From Streptomyces spectabilis (GTDB lineage: Bacteria; Actinomycetota; Actinomycetes; Streptomycetales; Streptomycetaceae): a stretch of DNA of 64,000 bases. Below are positions 31,770 to 40,720 of the stretch, piece after piece. How positions within the stretch are numbered: the first letter of the stretch is position 1; every line of letters starts with the position of its first letter. The DNA lies in the NCBI RefSeq assembly GCF_008704795.1, contig NZ_CP023690.1, positions 8,752,501-8,816,500 of the forward strand. The letters are read 5' to 3'. The position numbers and the translations under genes were made by a program. The notes under the pieces are model-generated. The model was given only the letters and a program-made list of their open reading frames with translations. It searched no databases and was not told the origin of the DNA.

Positions 31770-32669
31770 TCAGCCGTCCGACCGGCCATCCGGGTGGCGG
31801 GGCGCGTGCGGGCGGAACAGACCTTCCTGGACGACCGATACGAGCAGCCGTCCCTCACGATCGTAGATCCGCCCGCGCGCCAGGCCGCGGCCCCCCGTCG
31901 CGATCGGCGACTCCTGGTCGTAGAGGAACCACTCGTCGGCCCGGAAGGGACGGTGGAACCACATGGCGTGGTCGAGCGAGGCCATGCCGAAGCCGCGCGG
32001 GCCCCACAGCGGCTCCACCGGGATGCGGACGGCGTCCAGGAGCGTCATGTCGCTCGCGTATGTGAGCGCGCAGGTGTGCACGAGCGGGTCGTCGCCCAGC
32101 GGGCCGACGGCACGCATCCATACGGCGCTGCGCGGCTCGGCGTCCTTGACCTCCTCGGCGGTCCAGCGCAGCCGGTCCACGTAGCGGATGTCGAAGGGCT
32201 GGCGCCGGGCCATGCGCTCCAGCTGCTCGGGGAGCGCGCCCAGATGCTCCTTGATCTCCTCGGCGACCGTCGGCAGCGACTCCGGGTCGGGGGCGTCGAT
32301 GCGCGGCGGCAGCTGGTGTTCGAAGGCGCCCTGTTCGGCCTTGTGGAAGGAGGCGGTGAGGTTGAAGATCGTACGGCCCTGCTGGACGGCCGTGACGCGG
32401 CGCGTGGTGAAGGAGCGCCCGTCACGGACCCGCTCGACCTGGTACACGATGGGCACGCCCGGACGCCCCGGGCGCAGGAAGTACGCGTGCAGCGAGTGCA
32501 CCGGCCTGTCGCCCTCCGTGGTGCGCCCGGCCGCGACGAGCGCCTGCCCGGCGACCTGCCCGCCGAAGACGCGCTGCAAGGACTCCTGGGGGCTGCGGCC
32601 GCGGAAGATGTTCACCTCGATCTGCTCGAGGTCCAGCAGGTCGACCAGGCGGTCCGCGGGGTTGTTCAT
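31770..32669 (-). CDS. tesB: Acyl-CoA thioesterase II
   Basis: This 299-residue double-hotdog enzyme hydrolyses medium- and long-chain acyl-CoA to fatty acid and CoA. The start MNNPADRLVDLLDLEQIEVNIFRG is typical of TesB, followed by VFGGQVAGQALVAA, the VHSLHAYFLRPG strand and the C-terminal half with ASLDHAMWFHRPFRADEWFLYDQESP, where the family's catalytic Asp lies. Length matches the family (about 285-300). The ATG at 32669 was chosen because homology begins there. It lies 37 bases after the helicase stop on the same strand, so co-transcription is likely. Confidence 0.95.
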   Translation of the reverse strand: MNNPADRLVDLLDLEQIEVNIFRGRSPQESLQRVFGGQVAGQALVAAGRTTEGDRPVHSLHAYFLRPGRPGVPIVYQVERVRDGRSFTTRRVTAVQQGRTIFNLTASFHKAEQGAFEHQLPPRIDAPDPESLPTVAEEIKEHLGALPEQLERMARRQPFDIRYVDRLRWTAEEVKDAEPRSAVWMRAVGPLGDDPLVHTCALTYASDMTLLDAVRIPVEPLWGPRGFGMASLDHAMWFHRPFRADEWFLYDQESPIATGGRGLARGRIYDREGRLLVSVVQEGLFRPHAPRHPDGRSDG

Positions 32670-32706
32670 GGGAAGTCCTCGACTCCTGTCCGGGAACGTG
32701 GGGAGC

Positions 32707-35220
32707 TCAGAGCTGACCGACGTCCGTGACCCGGACGACGGCGCGGCCCTCCGCGTCGGAGGCCGCGAGATCGACCTCGGCGCTGATGCCCCAGTCATGG
32801 TCGCCGTTGGGGTCGGCGAACGTCTGGCGGACGCGCCACAGACCGTGCTCGGGATCCTCCTCGATGCGCAACAGCTTGGGGCCGCGCGCGTCCGGTCCGG
32901 TGCCCAGGTCCTCGTACTCGTCCCAGTACTTGTCCATGGCCTCGCCCCAGGCATCCGCGTCCCAGCCGGACTCGGCGTCCATCTCGCCCAGCGCGTCCAC
33001 CTGGTCCAGGGCGGCGAGCTCGACGCGGCGGAAGAGCGCGTTGCGCACGAGCACGCGGAAGGCGCGGGCGTTGGCCGTGACCGGCTTGACCTCGTCGGCC
33101 TTCTCCTGCGCCTCCTCGGCCGTCATGACCTCCGGGTTCGCGAGCTGCTCCCACTCGTCCAGGAGGCTGGAGTCCACCTGGCGGACCATCTCGCCGAGCC
33201 AGGCGATCAGGTCCTCGAGGTCCTCGGACTTCAGGTCGTCCGGGATGGTGTGCTCCAGGGCCTTGTACGCGCTCGCCAGATAGCGCAGCACGATGCCCTC
33301 GGTGCGGGCGAGCTCGTAGAAGGAGGTGAATTCGGTGAAGGACAGCGCCCGCTCGTACATGTCCCGGATCACGGACTTCGGGGACAGGGGGTGGTCGCCG
33401 ACCCACGGGTGGCTGGTGCGGTAGGTGTTGTAGGCGTGGAAGAGGAGCTCCTCCAGCGGCTTCGGGTAGGTGATGTCCTGCAGCCGCTCCATCCGGTCCT
33501 CGTACTCGACGCCGTCGGCCTTCATCAGCGCCACGGCCTCGCCGCGCGCCTTGTTCTGCTGGGCGGCGAGGATCTGCCGCGGGTCGTCGAGCGTGGACTC
33601 CACGACGGAGACCATGTCGAGGGCGTACGACGGCGACTCCGGGTCGAGCAGCTCGAAGGCGGCCAGGGCGAAGGTGGACAGCGGCTGGTTGAGCGCGAAG
33701 TCCTGCTGGAGGTCGACGGTCAGGCGCACGATGCGGCCGGTGGCGTCCGGCTCGTCGAGCTTCTCCACGACGCCGCCGTCGAGCAGCGAGCGGTAGATGG
33801 CGATGGCGCGGCGGATGTGGCGCAGCTGCTGCTTGCGCGGCTCGTGGTTGTCCTCGAGGAGGTGGCGCATGGCCTCGAAGGCGTTGCCCGGCCGGGCGAT
33901 CACCGCGAGGAGCATGGTGTGGGTGACGCGGAAGCGGGACGTCAGCGGCTCGGGGTCGGAGGCGATGAGCTTGTCGAAGGTGTTCTCCGTCCAGCCCACG
34001 AAGCCCTCGGGCGCCTTCTTGCGCACCACCTTGCGCCGCTTCTTCGCGTCGTCGCCCGCCTTCGCGAGCGCCTTCTCGTTCTCGATGACGTGCTCGGGCG
34101 CCTGTGCCACCACGAAGCCCGCCGTGTCGAAGCCCGCCCGCCCGGCACGGCCCGCGATCTGGTGGAACTCCCGGGCGCGCAGGGTGCGCACGCGATTGCC
34201 GTCGTACTTGGTGAGCGCGGTGAACAGCACAGTGCGAATGGGCACGTTCACCCCGACGCCGAGCGTGTCGGTGCCGCAGATGACCTTCAGGAGGCCCGCC
34301 TGGGCGAGCTTCTCCACGAGGCGCCGGTACTTGGGCAGCATCCCCGCGTGGTGGACGCCGATGCCGTGCCGCACATAGCGCGAGAGGTTCTGGCCGAACT
34401 TGGTGGTGAAGCGGAAACTGCCGATCAGCTCGGCGATCTGGTCCTTCTCGGCCCGCGTGCACATGTTGATGCTCATCAGCGACTGCGCCCGCTCCACGGC
34501 CTGGGCCTGCGTGAAGTGCACGATGTAGACCGGGGCCTGCTTGGTGTCGAGCAGCTCGGTGAGCGTCTCCGTGATGGGCGTCAGGCGGTACTCGTACGAC
34601 AGCGGGACCGGGCGCGTCGCGGAGCGGACGACCGAGGTGGGACGGCCGGTGCGACGGGTGAGGTCCTTCTCGAACATGGCGACGTCGCCGAGCGTCGCGG
34701 ACATGAGGATGAACTGCGCCTGCGGCAGTTCAAGCAGCGGGATCTGCCACGCCCAGCCCCGGTCGGGCTCGGCGTAGAAGTGGAACTCGTCCATGACGAC
34801 CTGGCCGATGTCGGCGTCCTTGCCGTCGCGCAGCGCGATGGAGGCGAGGACCTCGGCGGTGCAGCAGATGACGGGGGCGTCGGCGTTCACGGAGGCGTCG
34901 CCGGTGAGCATGCCGACGTTCTCGGTGCCGAAGAGCTTGCACAGCTCGAAGAACTTCTCCGACACCAGGGCCTTGATCGGGGCGGTGTAGAAGGTGACCT
35001 CGTCGCGCGCGAGGGCCGCGAAGTGCGCACCGGCCGCGATCATGCTCTTGCCGGAGCCGGTGGGTGTCGACACGATCACGTTCGCGCCGGACACGGCCTC
35101 GATCAGAGCCTCCTCCTGGTGGGGATAGAGGGTGATGCCGCGCTCCTGGGCCCAGCCTTCAAAGGCTTCGTAGAGGGCATCGGGGTCGGCGTCCTGCGGC
35201 AGCTGATCGATAAGGGTCAC
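32707..35220 (-). CDS. DEAD/DEAH-box (Ski2-like) helicase with DUF3516 domain
   Basis: This 837-residue ATP-dependent RNA/DNA helicase of the actinobacterial DUF3516 group shows motif I STPTGSGKS (51-59), a DEFH Walker B box (144-147), an MSATLGDV motif III, and motif VI-like FHQIAGRAGRAGFDT in the second RecA domain. The C-terminal half matches the DUF3516 pattern (helical, EDLEDLIAWLGEMVRQVDSSLLDEWEQL). The start is GTG at 35220 (VTLIDQLPQD), where homology begins; the longer reading frame upstream is not conserved in character. It is divergent from the membrane hydrolase at 35279. Confidence 0.93.
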   Translation of the reverse strand: MTLIDQLPQDADPDALYEAFEGWAQERGITLYPHQEEALIEAVSGANVIVSTPTGSGKSMIAAGAHFAALARDEVTFYTAPIKALVSEKFFELCKLFGTENVGMLTGDASVNADAPVICCTAEVLASIALRDGKDADIGQVVMDEFHFYAEPDRGWAWQIPLLELPQAQFILMSATLGDVAMFEKDLTRRTGRPTSVVRSATRPVPLSYEYRLTPITETLTELLDTKQAPVYIVHFTQAQAVERAQSLMSINMCTRAEKDQIAELIGSFRFTTKFGQNLSRYVRHGIGVHHAGMLPKYRRLVEKLAQAGLLKVICGTDTLGVGVNVPIRTVLFTALTKYDGNRVRTLRAREFHQIAGRAGRAGFDTAGFVVAQAPEHVIENEKALAKAGDDAKKRRKVVRKKAPEGFVGWTENTFDKLIASDPEPLTSRFRVTHTMLLAVIARPGNAFEAMRHLLEDNHEPRKQQLRHIRRAIAIYRSLLDGGVVEKLDEPDATGRIVRLTVDLQQDFALNQPLSTFALAAFELLDPESPSYALDMVSVVESTLDDPRQILAAQQNKARGEAVALMKADGVEYEDRMERLQDITYPKPLEELLFHAYNTYRTSHPWVGDHPLSPKSVIRDMYERALSFTEFTSFYELARTEGIVLRYLASAYKALEHTIPDDLKSEDLEDLIAWLGEMVRQVDSSLLDEWEQLANPEVMTAEEAQEKADEVKPVTANARAFRVLVRNALFRRVELAALDQVDALGEMDAESGWDADAWGEAMDKYWDEYEDLGTGPDARGPKLLRIEEDPEHGLWRVRQTFADPNGDHDWGISAEVDLAASDAEGRAVVRVTDVGQL

Positions 35221-35278
35221 ACCCCCATCTTGCCTCCCCGCTGCCCGGATCAGGGAACCGGACGACGGCACGAAGATC

Positions 35279-36136
35279 ATGAACGCTACGCTGGGTCGCC
35301 AACGGGGCATCGGGACAACGGAAATGGGGCGGGCGGCAGCAATGATGGGACCGGCACACTCACTGTCGGGGGCGGCGGCCTGGCTGGGGGTCGGCGCGGC
35401 CGCCACGGCCGCCGGGCACTCGATGCCCTGGCCGGTACTGCTCGTCGGCGCCCTGATCTGTGCCGGGGCCGCGCTCGCCCCGGACCTCGACCACAAGTCG
35501 GCGACGATCTCGCGCGCCTTCGGCCCGCTCTCCCGCGGCGTGTGCGAGATCGTCGACAAGCTCTCGTACGCGGTCTACCGCGCCACCCGCAAGCCGGGCG
35601 ACCCGCGCCGCTCCGGCGGGCACCGGACGCTCACCCACACCTGGGTGTGGGCCGTCCTGATCGGCGCGGGCTCGTCGGCGCTCGCGGTCCTCGGCGGCCG
35701 GTGGGCCGTGCTCGCCCTGCTCTTCGTGCATATGGTGCTCGCCATCGAAGGGCTGCTGTGGCGGGCGGCGCGCGGTTCGAGCAGCGATGTGCTGGTGTGG
35801 CTGCTCGCCGCGACCAGCGCCTGGATCATGGCCGGGGTTCTGGACAAACCGGGCAATGGTTCGGGCTGGCTGTTCACCGGGGACGGCCAGGAGTATCTGT
35901 GGCTGGGGCTTCCGGTGGTGCTCGGCGCGCTGGTGCACGACATCGGGGACGCGCTGACCGTGTCCGGCTGCCCGATCCTGTGGCCCATCCCGATCGGCAG
36001 GAGGCGCTGGTACCCGATCGGGCCGCCGCGGGCGCTGCGGTTCCGCGCGGGCAGCTGGGTCGAGCTGAAGGTGCTGATGCCGGTGTTCATGCTGCTGGGG
36101 GGAGCGGGCGGCGCGGTCGCCCTGAACTTCGTCTGA
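35279..36136 (+). CDS. Membrane-bound metal-dependent hydrolase (YdjM/DUF457 type)
   Basis: This 285-residue integral membrane protein carries the family's metal-binding motifs: GPAHSLSG near the N-terminus, APDLDHK and GHRTLTHTWVW, plus a second VHDIGDALT motif. Several hydrophobic helices span the length. Relatives are annotated as LexA-regulated metal-dependent hydrolases, but their substrates are not established. Methionines at 35324 and 35342 are alternative starts, and the latter matches the usual MMGPAHSL beginning. It is divergent from the helicase and converges on the MFS gene. Confidence 0.88.
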   Translation: MNATLGRQRGIGTTEMGRAAAMMGPAHSLSGAAAWLGVGAAATAAGHSMPWPVLLVGALICAGAALAPDLDHKSATISRAFGPLSRGVCEIVDKLSYAVYRATRKPGDPRRSGGHRTLTHTWVWAVLIGAGSSALAVLGGRWAVLALLFVHMVLAIEGLLWRAARGSSSDVLVWLLAATSAWIMAGVLDKPGNGSGWLFTGDGQEYLWLGLPVVLGALVHDIGDALTVSGCPILWPIPIGRRRWYPIGPPRALRFRAGSWVELKVLMPVFMLLGGAGGAVALNFV

Positions 36137-36257
36137 GGCCGGGCCGAGCCCGCCTCCGGCCCAGCCGACGCACCGCCGCCCGGTCGGGCACCGGGGCGAG
36201 ACCGGGCCGCGGGGTGACCCGGGGCACGGGCCATGCCCCGGGGCACGACCTCACCGT

Positions 36258-36295
36258 GAGGTCACGGTCCAGAGCCGAGGTCACGGTCCGGAGCC
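36258..36295 (+). repeat. 19-bp direct repeat, two copies, at an MFS gene end
   Basis: GAGGTCACGGTCCAGAGCC occurs twice in tandem with one difference and runs across the stop codon of the minus-strand MFS gene. A 7-bp hairpin (GACCTCA/TGAGGTC at 36247-36263) overlaps its left edge and could help end transcription from either side. Confidence 0.6.
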
Positions 36296-37747
36296 GCAGC
36301 CCGGCGGCCCGGCATCGTCCACGTCCGCCCTTCCGGTACGCGCCCTCGTCGCGCGTGCCCCGAGGATCCGCAGCGGTCCCCGAGCCCGCCGCGTGCCCAG
36401 CGCTCGCCGCGTTCCCAGCGCCCGCCATATACCGAGCAGCAGGCATGCCGTGCCGCAGACCGCGGCCGTGATCCGCAGCACGCCGCCGTAAGCAGCCCCG
36501 GCACCCGCCCCGTCGAGCCGGCCGGTGACGGTTCCGGCGAGGCCCACGCCGAGGCCGGCGGCGACGGTGATGGTGGTCTTGGTGACGCCGGAGGCCTCCC
36601 CGGCGCGCTCGGGCCTGACGACGGCCTGTGTGGCGATGAGGGTCAGCGCGTTGGCGACGCCGAGGACCGCGCCGCACACGGTCGCGGTGGCGAGGAACGC
36701 CGTCAGCGACGAGGCCGTGGGCAGTGTGCCGAGAGCGAGCGCCCCCGTGCCCAGACAGCTCAGCATGAGCGGTACGGCGGCCCGCGCCGGTGCGCGCCCG
36801 GCGACGGGGCCCGCGAGCGCCATGGCGAGGGCCGGGGCGAGGAAGGCCGTGCCCGCTGACGCCACCGGGAGGCCCCACTGCCCTTGAAGCGTGAGGGGGA
36901 CGACGAACAGGAACATGACGGTCGCGGTGTTGGCGGCGGCCCCGGCGAGCGTGAGCGCCATGTAGGGCCCGTTGCGGAAGGGAGCGGGCCGTACCAGCGG
37001 ATGCGGGGCGGTCCGTTCGTGCCGTACGAAGAGGAACAGCAGAACCGCCACGAGCAGGACCCCGCCGAAGGCAGCGGGGCGGGGCAGGGCCGGGCCGCGG
37101 TCGATGAGGACGCCGAGCACCCCGAGCGCGGCCGTCGCGGTGAGCAGACCCCGCCGGTCGAGGGTGCGCGCCGCGCCGGTGTCGTAGCTCTCGGCGGTAC
37201 GTGAGGCGCAGACCGCGCCGAGGGCGGCGAGCGGGACGCTGAGCCAGAAGAGCGCCCGCCAGGACACGGCTTCGGTGAGGGCGCCGCCGACGAACGGCCC
37301 GCAGGCGGTCGCGATGCCGCCGATGCCGAGCGCCCAGCCGGTGGCGCGGCCGCGCAGGTCGCTCGGGTAGACGTTGGTCAGCAGTGACAGACCGACCGGC
37401 ATGATCAGTGCCGCCCCCGCGCCCTGCGCCACCCGGGCGCCCACGAGGAAGGGCAGCGTCGAGGCGAGCGCGCACGCCAGCGAGGCCGCGCCGAACAGGG
37501 CGAGCCCGGCGACCAGGAGCCGCCGTCGCCCGAAGAGGTCGCCGAGGCGTCCGGCGCCGAGCATCAGCGTGCCGGTGGACAGCAGGTACGCGCTGATCAC
37601 CCACGGGAGTCCCGACCCGTCGGCGTTCAGGTCGCGGCCGATCCGCGCCAGGGCGAGGTTCAGGCCGAACGAATCGAGCTGGACGCAGAAGACACCCAGG
37701 GACAGGGCCAGGAGAGCCCGCCTCCGCTCCGTGACCGACGCCGCCAT
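36281..37747 (-). CDS. MFS transporter, drug:H+ antiporter (DHA2-like)
   Basis: This 488-residue membrane protein has many hydrophobic helices. Motif A appears as GRLGDLFGRRRLL after helix 2, motif B-like GARVAQGAGAALIMPVGLSL in helix 4 and motif C-like GIGGIATACGPFVGGAL in helix 5. These place it among drug exporters of the major facilitator superfamily, probably 14-helix. The substrate is unknown. The start at 37747 (MAASVTERRRALLALSLG) leaves a short cytoplasmic N-terminus. The C-terminal tail after the last helix is Arg-rich and repetitive (RALGTRRALGTRRARG). No dedicated regulator is adjacent. Confidence 0.9.
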   Translation of the reverse strand: MAASVTERRRALLALSLGVFCVQLDSFGLNLALARIGRDLNADGSGLPWVISAYLLSTGTLMLGAGRLGDLFGRRRLLVAGLALFGAASLACALASTLPFLVGARVAQGAGAALIMPVGLSLLTNVYPSDLRGRATGWALGIGGIATACGPFVGGALTEAVSWRALFWLSVPLAALGAVCASRTAESYDTGAARTLDRRGLLTATAALGVLGVLIDRGPALPRPAAFGGVLLVAVLLFLFVRHERTAPHPLVRPAPFRNGPYMALTLAGAAANTATVMFLFVVPLTLQGQWGLPVASAGTAFLAPALAMALAGPVAGRAPARAAVPLMLSCLGTGALALGTLPTASSLTAFLATATVCGAVLGVANALTLIATQAVVRPERAGEASGVTKTTITVAAGLGVGLAGTVTGRLDGAGAGAAYGGVLRITAAVCGTACLLLGIWRALGTRRALGTRRARGPLRILGARATRARTGRADVDDAGPPGCGSGP

Positions 37748-38747
37748 ACTCCCGCCCTCCCGCGCGACACCGCCGCTCACCGCTCGCCGACCGTTGCCCG
37801 CCGACCCGTGCGCGCCGTTTGCCGCTCGTCGTGGACACCGCCCTACGGACGTACGGCGGTGAAACTGCTGCTTGCGGAAGGGGGTTGGCGCAGCCGGAGA
37901 ACGTCCTCGTATACAGAGCGTTGCTGCTGGAGATCCTGAGAACCGCAGATCGGGAGAGCCGCGGACCAGGGAATCGGAGACCCAAGGGCCGAAAAATCGG
38001 AGAACCGGAGAAAGGTGAATCCGGAAAAGGTGAGAGCCGGAGAACCTGGGAGCCGGTGAAAGAAGCGCGAGTGCCGAAAGGAGAGCAGGGGCGCTGAATG
38101 GAGGGCCGCTGCCCTCTGGCGTCGCTCGAACGGACGACTGAAGCAGCATCACCGTAACTGACACGGATTCACTTGCCAACCCCTTCGTGTGTGGGGTCAC
38201 ACACCCGTGGAATTGGTGCAAATCGACGCTCTCCGTATACCGAAGGCCGTGATTCGGCCATCAAATGCGGGACCGTCGCCGAGGGGTCCGGCGGACGTCG
38301 AAGCCCTGTGGTGCCCCGTAGCCGCGGGCCGCGCAGAGGTACCTGGGTACGGGTGCCGATCCGTCGTGTCCGTGCCGCCAGCACCCGGCCGGGCCTGGGA
38401 TATCGCGGCGACAAGCGGGAAGAGGCGCCCCTTCGGACCGGCGGCCTGAATCGAACCCCGGGGTGTTGGCTGCGGTTCGACTGCCTGTTAGTACTTTCTT
38501 GCCGCATAAGAGAGGTGGTTCTCGCGCGTCTGTCGAAGGGTTCCGATATCGGTCTTCCGGAATGTATTCATTCGGTGCGACAGCGCTATGGGGCACGGGC
38601 ACTAAGAATCAGTGACCGGACCCCGAAATGATCCTCGGCACGTGCAATTGCCGTACTTCTCCACCGAATCGGGCGGATGTGATGTCGTTGACCGCGCAGG
38701 AACTCGTCCAGGCCGTGGCACCCGCCACGGCCCTGCGGTCTGAGACC

Positions 38748-38791
38748 GGTCCGCCCGCTCCTCAACCTCCCCCGGGAGGAGCGGGCGGACC
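38748..38791 (-). terminator. 15-bp hairpin downstream of the ABC operon
   Basis: GGTCCGCCCGCTCCT pairs perfectly with AGGAGCGGGCGGACC across a 14-base loop. It is the third and most distal of three strong hairpins after the minus-strand ABC transporter stop, and could also terminate any plus-strand transcript from the gene-poor stretch. Confidence 0.7.
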
Positions 38792-38854
38792 CCCGCCGCG
38801 ACAGCGGCCCCGGTGATCTCGTACCGGTCGGCGCATCCGAAGACCTTGCCGAGG

Positions 38855-38878
38855 GGCCGTGCCGAGCGCGGCACGGCC
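38855..38878 (-). terminator. 10-bp hairpin downstream of the ABC operon
   Basis: GGCCGTGCCG pairs perfectly with CGGCACGGCC over a 4-base loop, about 60 bases beyond the ABC transporter stop. Confidence 0.75.
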
Positions 38879-38892
38879 GAGGAGGGGAGGAC

Positions 38893-38920
38893 GGTGGCCC
38901 GGTGCGCACCGGGCCACCGC
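38893..38920 (-). terminator. 12-bp hairpin terminator of the ABC operon
   Basis: CGGTGGCCCGGT pairs perfectly with ACCGGGCCACCG over a GCGC loop. It lies 18 bases beyond the stop of the minus-strand ABC transporter gene and is the best candidate for its main terminator. Confidence 0.85.
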
Positions 38921-38938
38921 CCCGCCCCTGTCCCACCG

Positions 38939-40720
38939 TCACCCGTGCCAGGACTTCCACAGCGCCGCGTACGCGCCCTGGGCGCGCACCAGCTCGTCGT
39001 GGCTGCCGAGTTCGCTGATGCGGCCGCTCTCCACCACCGCGATGACGTCGGCGTCGTGCGCGGTGTGCAGGCGGTGCGCGATGGCGACCACCGTGCGGCC
39101 CTCCAGGACCCGGGACAGCGAGCGCTCCAGGTGCCGGGCCGCGCGCGGGTCGAGGAGCGAGGTCGCCTCGTCCAGGACCAGGGTGTGCGGATCGGCGAGG
39201 ACGAGCCGGGCCAGGGCGATCTGCTGCGCCTGCGCGGGCGTCAGGCTCAGACCGCCCGAGCCGACCTCGGTGTCCAGGCCCTCGTCGAGGTCCCGTGCCC
39301 AGGTCTGGGCGTCGACCGCGCCGAGGGCCGCCCACAGCTCGGTGTCCTTCGCCCCCGCCCGGGCGAGGAGCAGGTTGTCGCGCAGGGAGCCCACGAACAC
39401 GTGGTGTTCCTGGTTGACGAGCGCCACGTGGGCGCGCACGCCCTCCGCGGGCATCCGCGCCAGTTCGGCGCCGCCGAGCGTCACTCGGCCCGTACGCGGA
39501 CCGTAGATTCCGGCGAGCAGCCTGCCGAGCGTGGACTTGCCCGCGCCGGACGGGCCGACGAGCGCCACCCGTGAGCCCGGGGCGACCGCCAGCGACACCT
39601 CGCGCAGCACGTCGACGTCCTTGCGGTAGCCGAAGTGCACGTCGTCCGCGCGGACGTCGCGCCCGTCGGGCGCCACGCCCGCGTCACCGGCGTCCGGCTC
39701 GATGTCCCGCACGCCCACGAGCCGGGCCAGCGAGACCCCCGCCACCTGGAGTTCGTCGTACCAGCGCAGGATGATGCCGATCGGGTCGACGAGCATCTGC
39801 GCGATCAGGGTGCCCGTCGTCAGCTGGCCCACGCCGATCCAGCCCTGGAGGACGAAGCAGCCGCCGATCATCAGCACCGAGAAGAGGACGGTGACGTGGG
39901 TGGCGTTGATGACGGGGAAGAGGACCGACCGCAGATAGAGCGTGTAGCGCTCCCAGGCCGTCCACTCCTTGATGCGCCGCTCCGACTGCTCGACGCGGCG
40001 CGCGCCGAGCCGGTGCGCCTCCACGGTGCGGCCCGCGTCGACGGTCTCGGCCAGCGCGGCGGCAACGGCCGCGTACCCCGCGGCCTCCGAACGGTACGCG
40101 GACGGCGCCCGCTTGAAGTACCAGCGGCAGCCCACGACGAGCAGCGGCACGGCGACGAGCAGCGCGGGCGCGAGCGGCGGCGCCGCCACGGTGAGCCCGC
40201 CGACGAGCAGCGCCAGCCAGACCACGCCGATGGCGAGCTGCGGCACGGCCTCGCGCATGGCGTTGGCGAGCCGGTCGATGTCGGTGGTGATGCGCGACAG
40301 CAGATCACCGGTCCCCGCCCGCTCCAGGACGCCCGGCGGCAGTCCGACCGACCGGACGAGGAAGTCCTCCCGCAGGTCCGCGAGCATCCGTTCGCCGAGC
40401 ATCGCGCCGCGCAGCCGCACCTGGTGCACGAAGGCGGCCTGCACGACGAGCGCGAGCGCGAACAGGCCCACGGTGCGCTCCAGATGCAGCTCCCGGGCGT
40501 CGTCCGACACGCCCTCGACGAGGCCGCCGAGCAGATAGGGACCCACCATCGAAGCGGTCACGGCGAGCGTGTTCACCACGACCAGCAGGACGAAGGCCTT
40601 GCGGTGCCGTCGCAGCAGCTCGCGGACATAAGCCCGTACGGTCGCGGGGGCGCCGACGGGCAGCGTCTCCGACGTGGTCGGGGCCGCCGGGTCGTACTCC
40701 GGCGGCGCCAGGCCGATCAT
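38939..40720 (-). CDS. ABC exporter half-transporter (membrane + ATPase), second subunit
   Basis: This 593-residue type IV exporter half has six predicted membrane helices (about 30-330) followed by an ATPase domain. Walker A is intact (VGPSGAGKSTLGRLL), Walker B reads TLVLDEATSLLD and the H-loop AHRLHTAHD. The signature motif, normally LSGGQ, is replaced by LTPAQ. It overlaps the upstream partner gene by four bases (ATGA), so the two form a heterodimer operon. Combined with the partner's lost Walker A lysine, one of the two composite ATP sites is doubly degenerate and the other is canonical. The substrate could be a peptide, lipid or drug. Three hairpins follow the stop. Confidence 0.92.
   Translation of the reverse strand: MIGLAPPEYDPAAPTTSETLPVGAPATVRAYVRELLRRHRKAFVLLVVVNTLAVTASMVGPYLLGGLVEGVSDDARELHLERTVGLFALALVVQAAFVHQVRLRGAMLGERMLADLREDFLVRSVGLPPGVLERAGTGDLLSRITTDIDRLANAMREAVPQLAIGVVWLALLVGGLTVAAPPLAPALLVAVPLLVVGCRWYFKRAPSAYRSEAAGYAAVAAALAETVDAGRTVEAHRLGARRVEQSERRIKEWTAWERYTLYLRSVLFPVINATHVTVLFSVLMIGGCFVLQGWIGVGQLTTGTLIAQMLVDPIGIILRWYDELQVAGVSLARLVGVRDIEPDAGDAGVAPDGRDVRADDVHFGYRKDVDVLREVSLAVAPGSRVALVGPSGAGKSTLGRLLAGIYGPRTGRVTLGGAELARMPAEGVRAHVALVNQEHHVFVGSLRDNLLLARAGAKDTELWAALGAVDAQTWARDLDEGLDTEVGSGGLSLTPAQAQQIALARLVLADPHTLVLDEATSLLDPRAARHLERSLSRVLEGRTVVAIAHRLHTAHDADVIAVVESGRISELGSHDELVRAQGAYAALWKSWHG

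Larger units (their letters stand above)
37748..38938. other. 1.2-kb stretch without a convincing gene
   Basis: No ORF here resembles a known protein. Bases 37930-38070 are purine-rich with imperfect repeats of a GGAGAACCGG-like unit. At 38188-38203 there is a palindrome with 6-bp arms (TGTGTG, loop GGGT, CACACA) that could be an operator. Around 38480-38680 the sequence is less GC-rich than its neighbours. A short frame at 38682-38816 begins MSLTAQELVQAVAPATALRS and ends in Pro/Gly-rich sequence; it is doubtful. The right end holds three strong hairpins described separately. The region may carry promoters, a small RNA or gene remnants. Confidence 0.6.

Noticed and set aside
37819..38097. 92-codon frame over the GGAGAACC-like repeats
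   Set aside because: The encoded Glu/Lys/Arg-rich sequence simply reflects the DNA repeats.
38440..38470. T-arm-like sequence (GGGGTTCGATTC on the minus strand) suggesting a tRNA
   Set aside because: The putative stem arms do not pair and no acceptor, D or anticodon stems fit.
38173..38631. 152-codon plus-strand frame in the gene-poor stretch
   Set aside because: Composition is not protein-like, there is no ribosome site and no family resemblance; covered as part of the intergenic entry.
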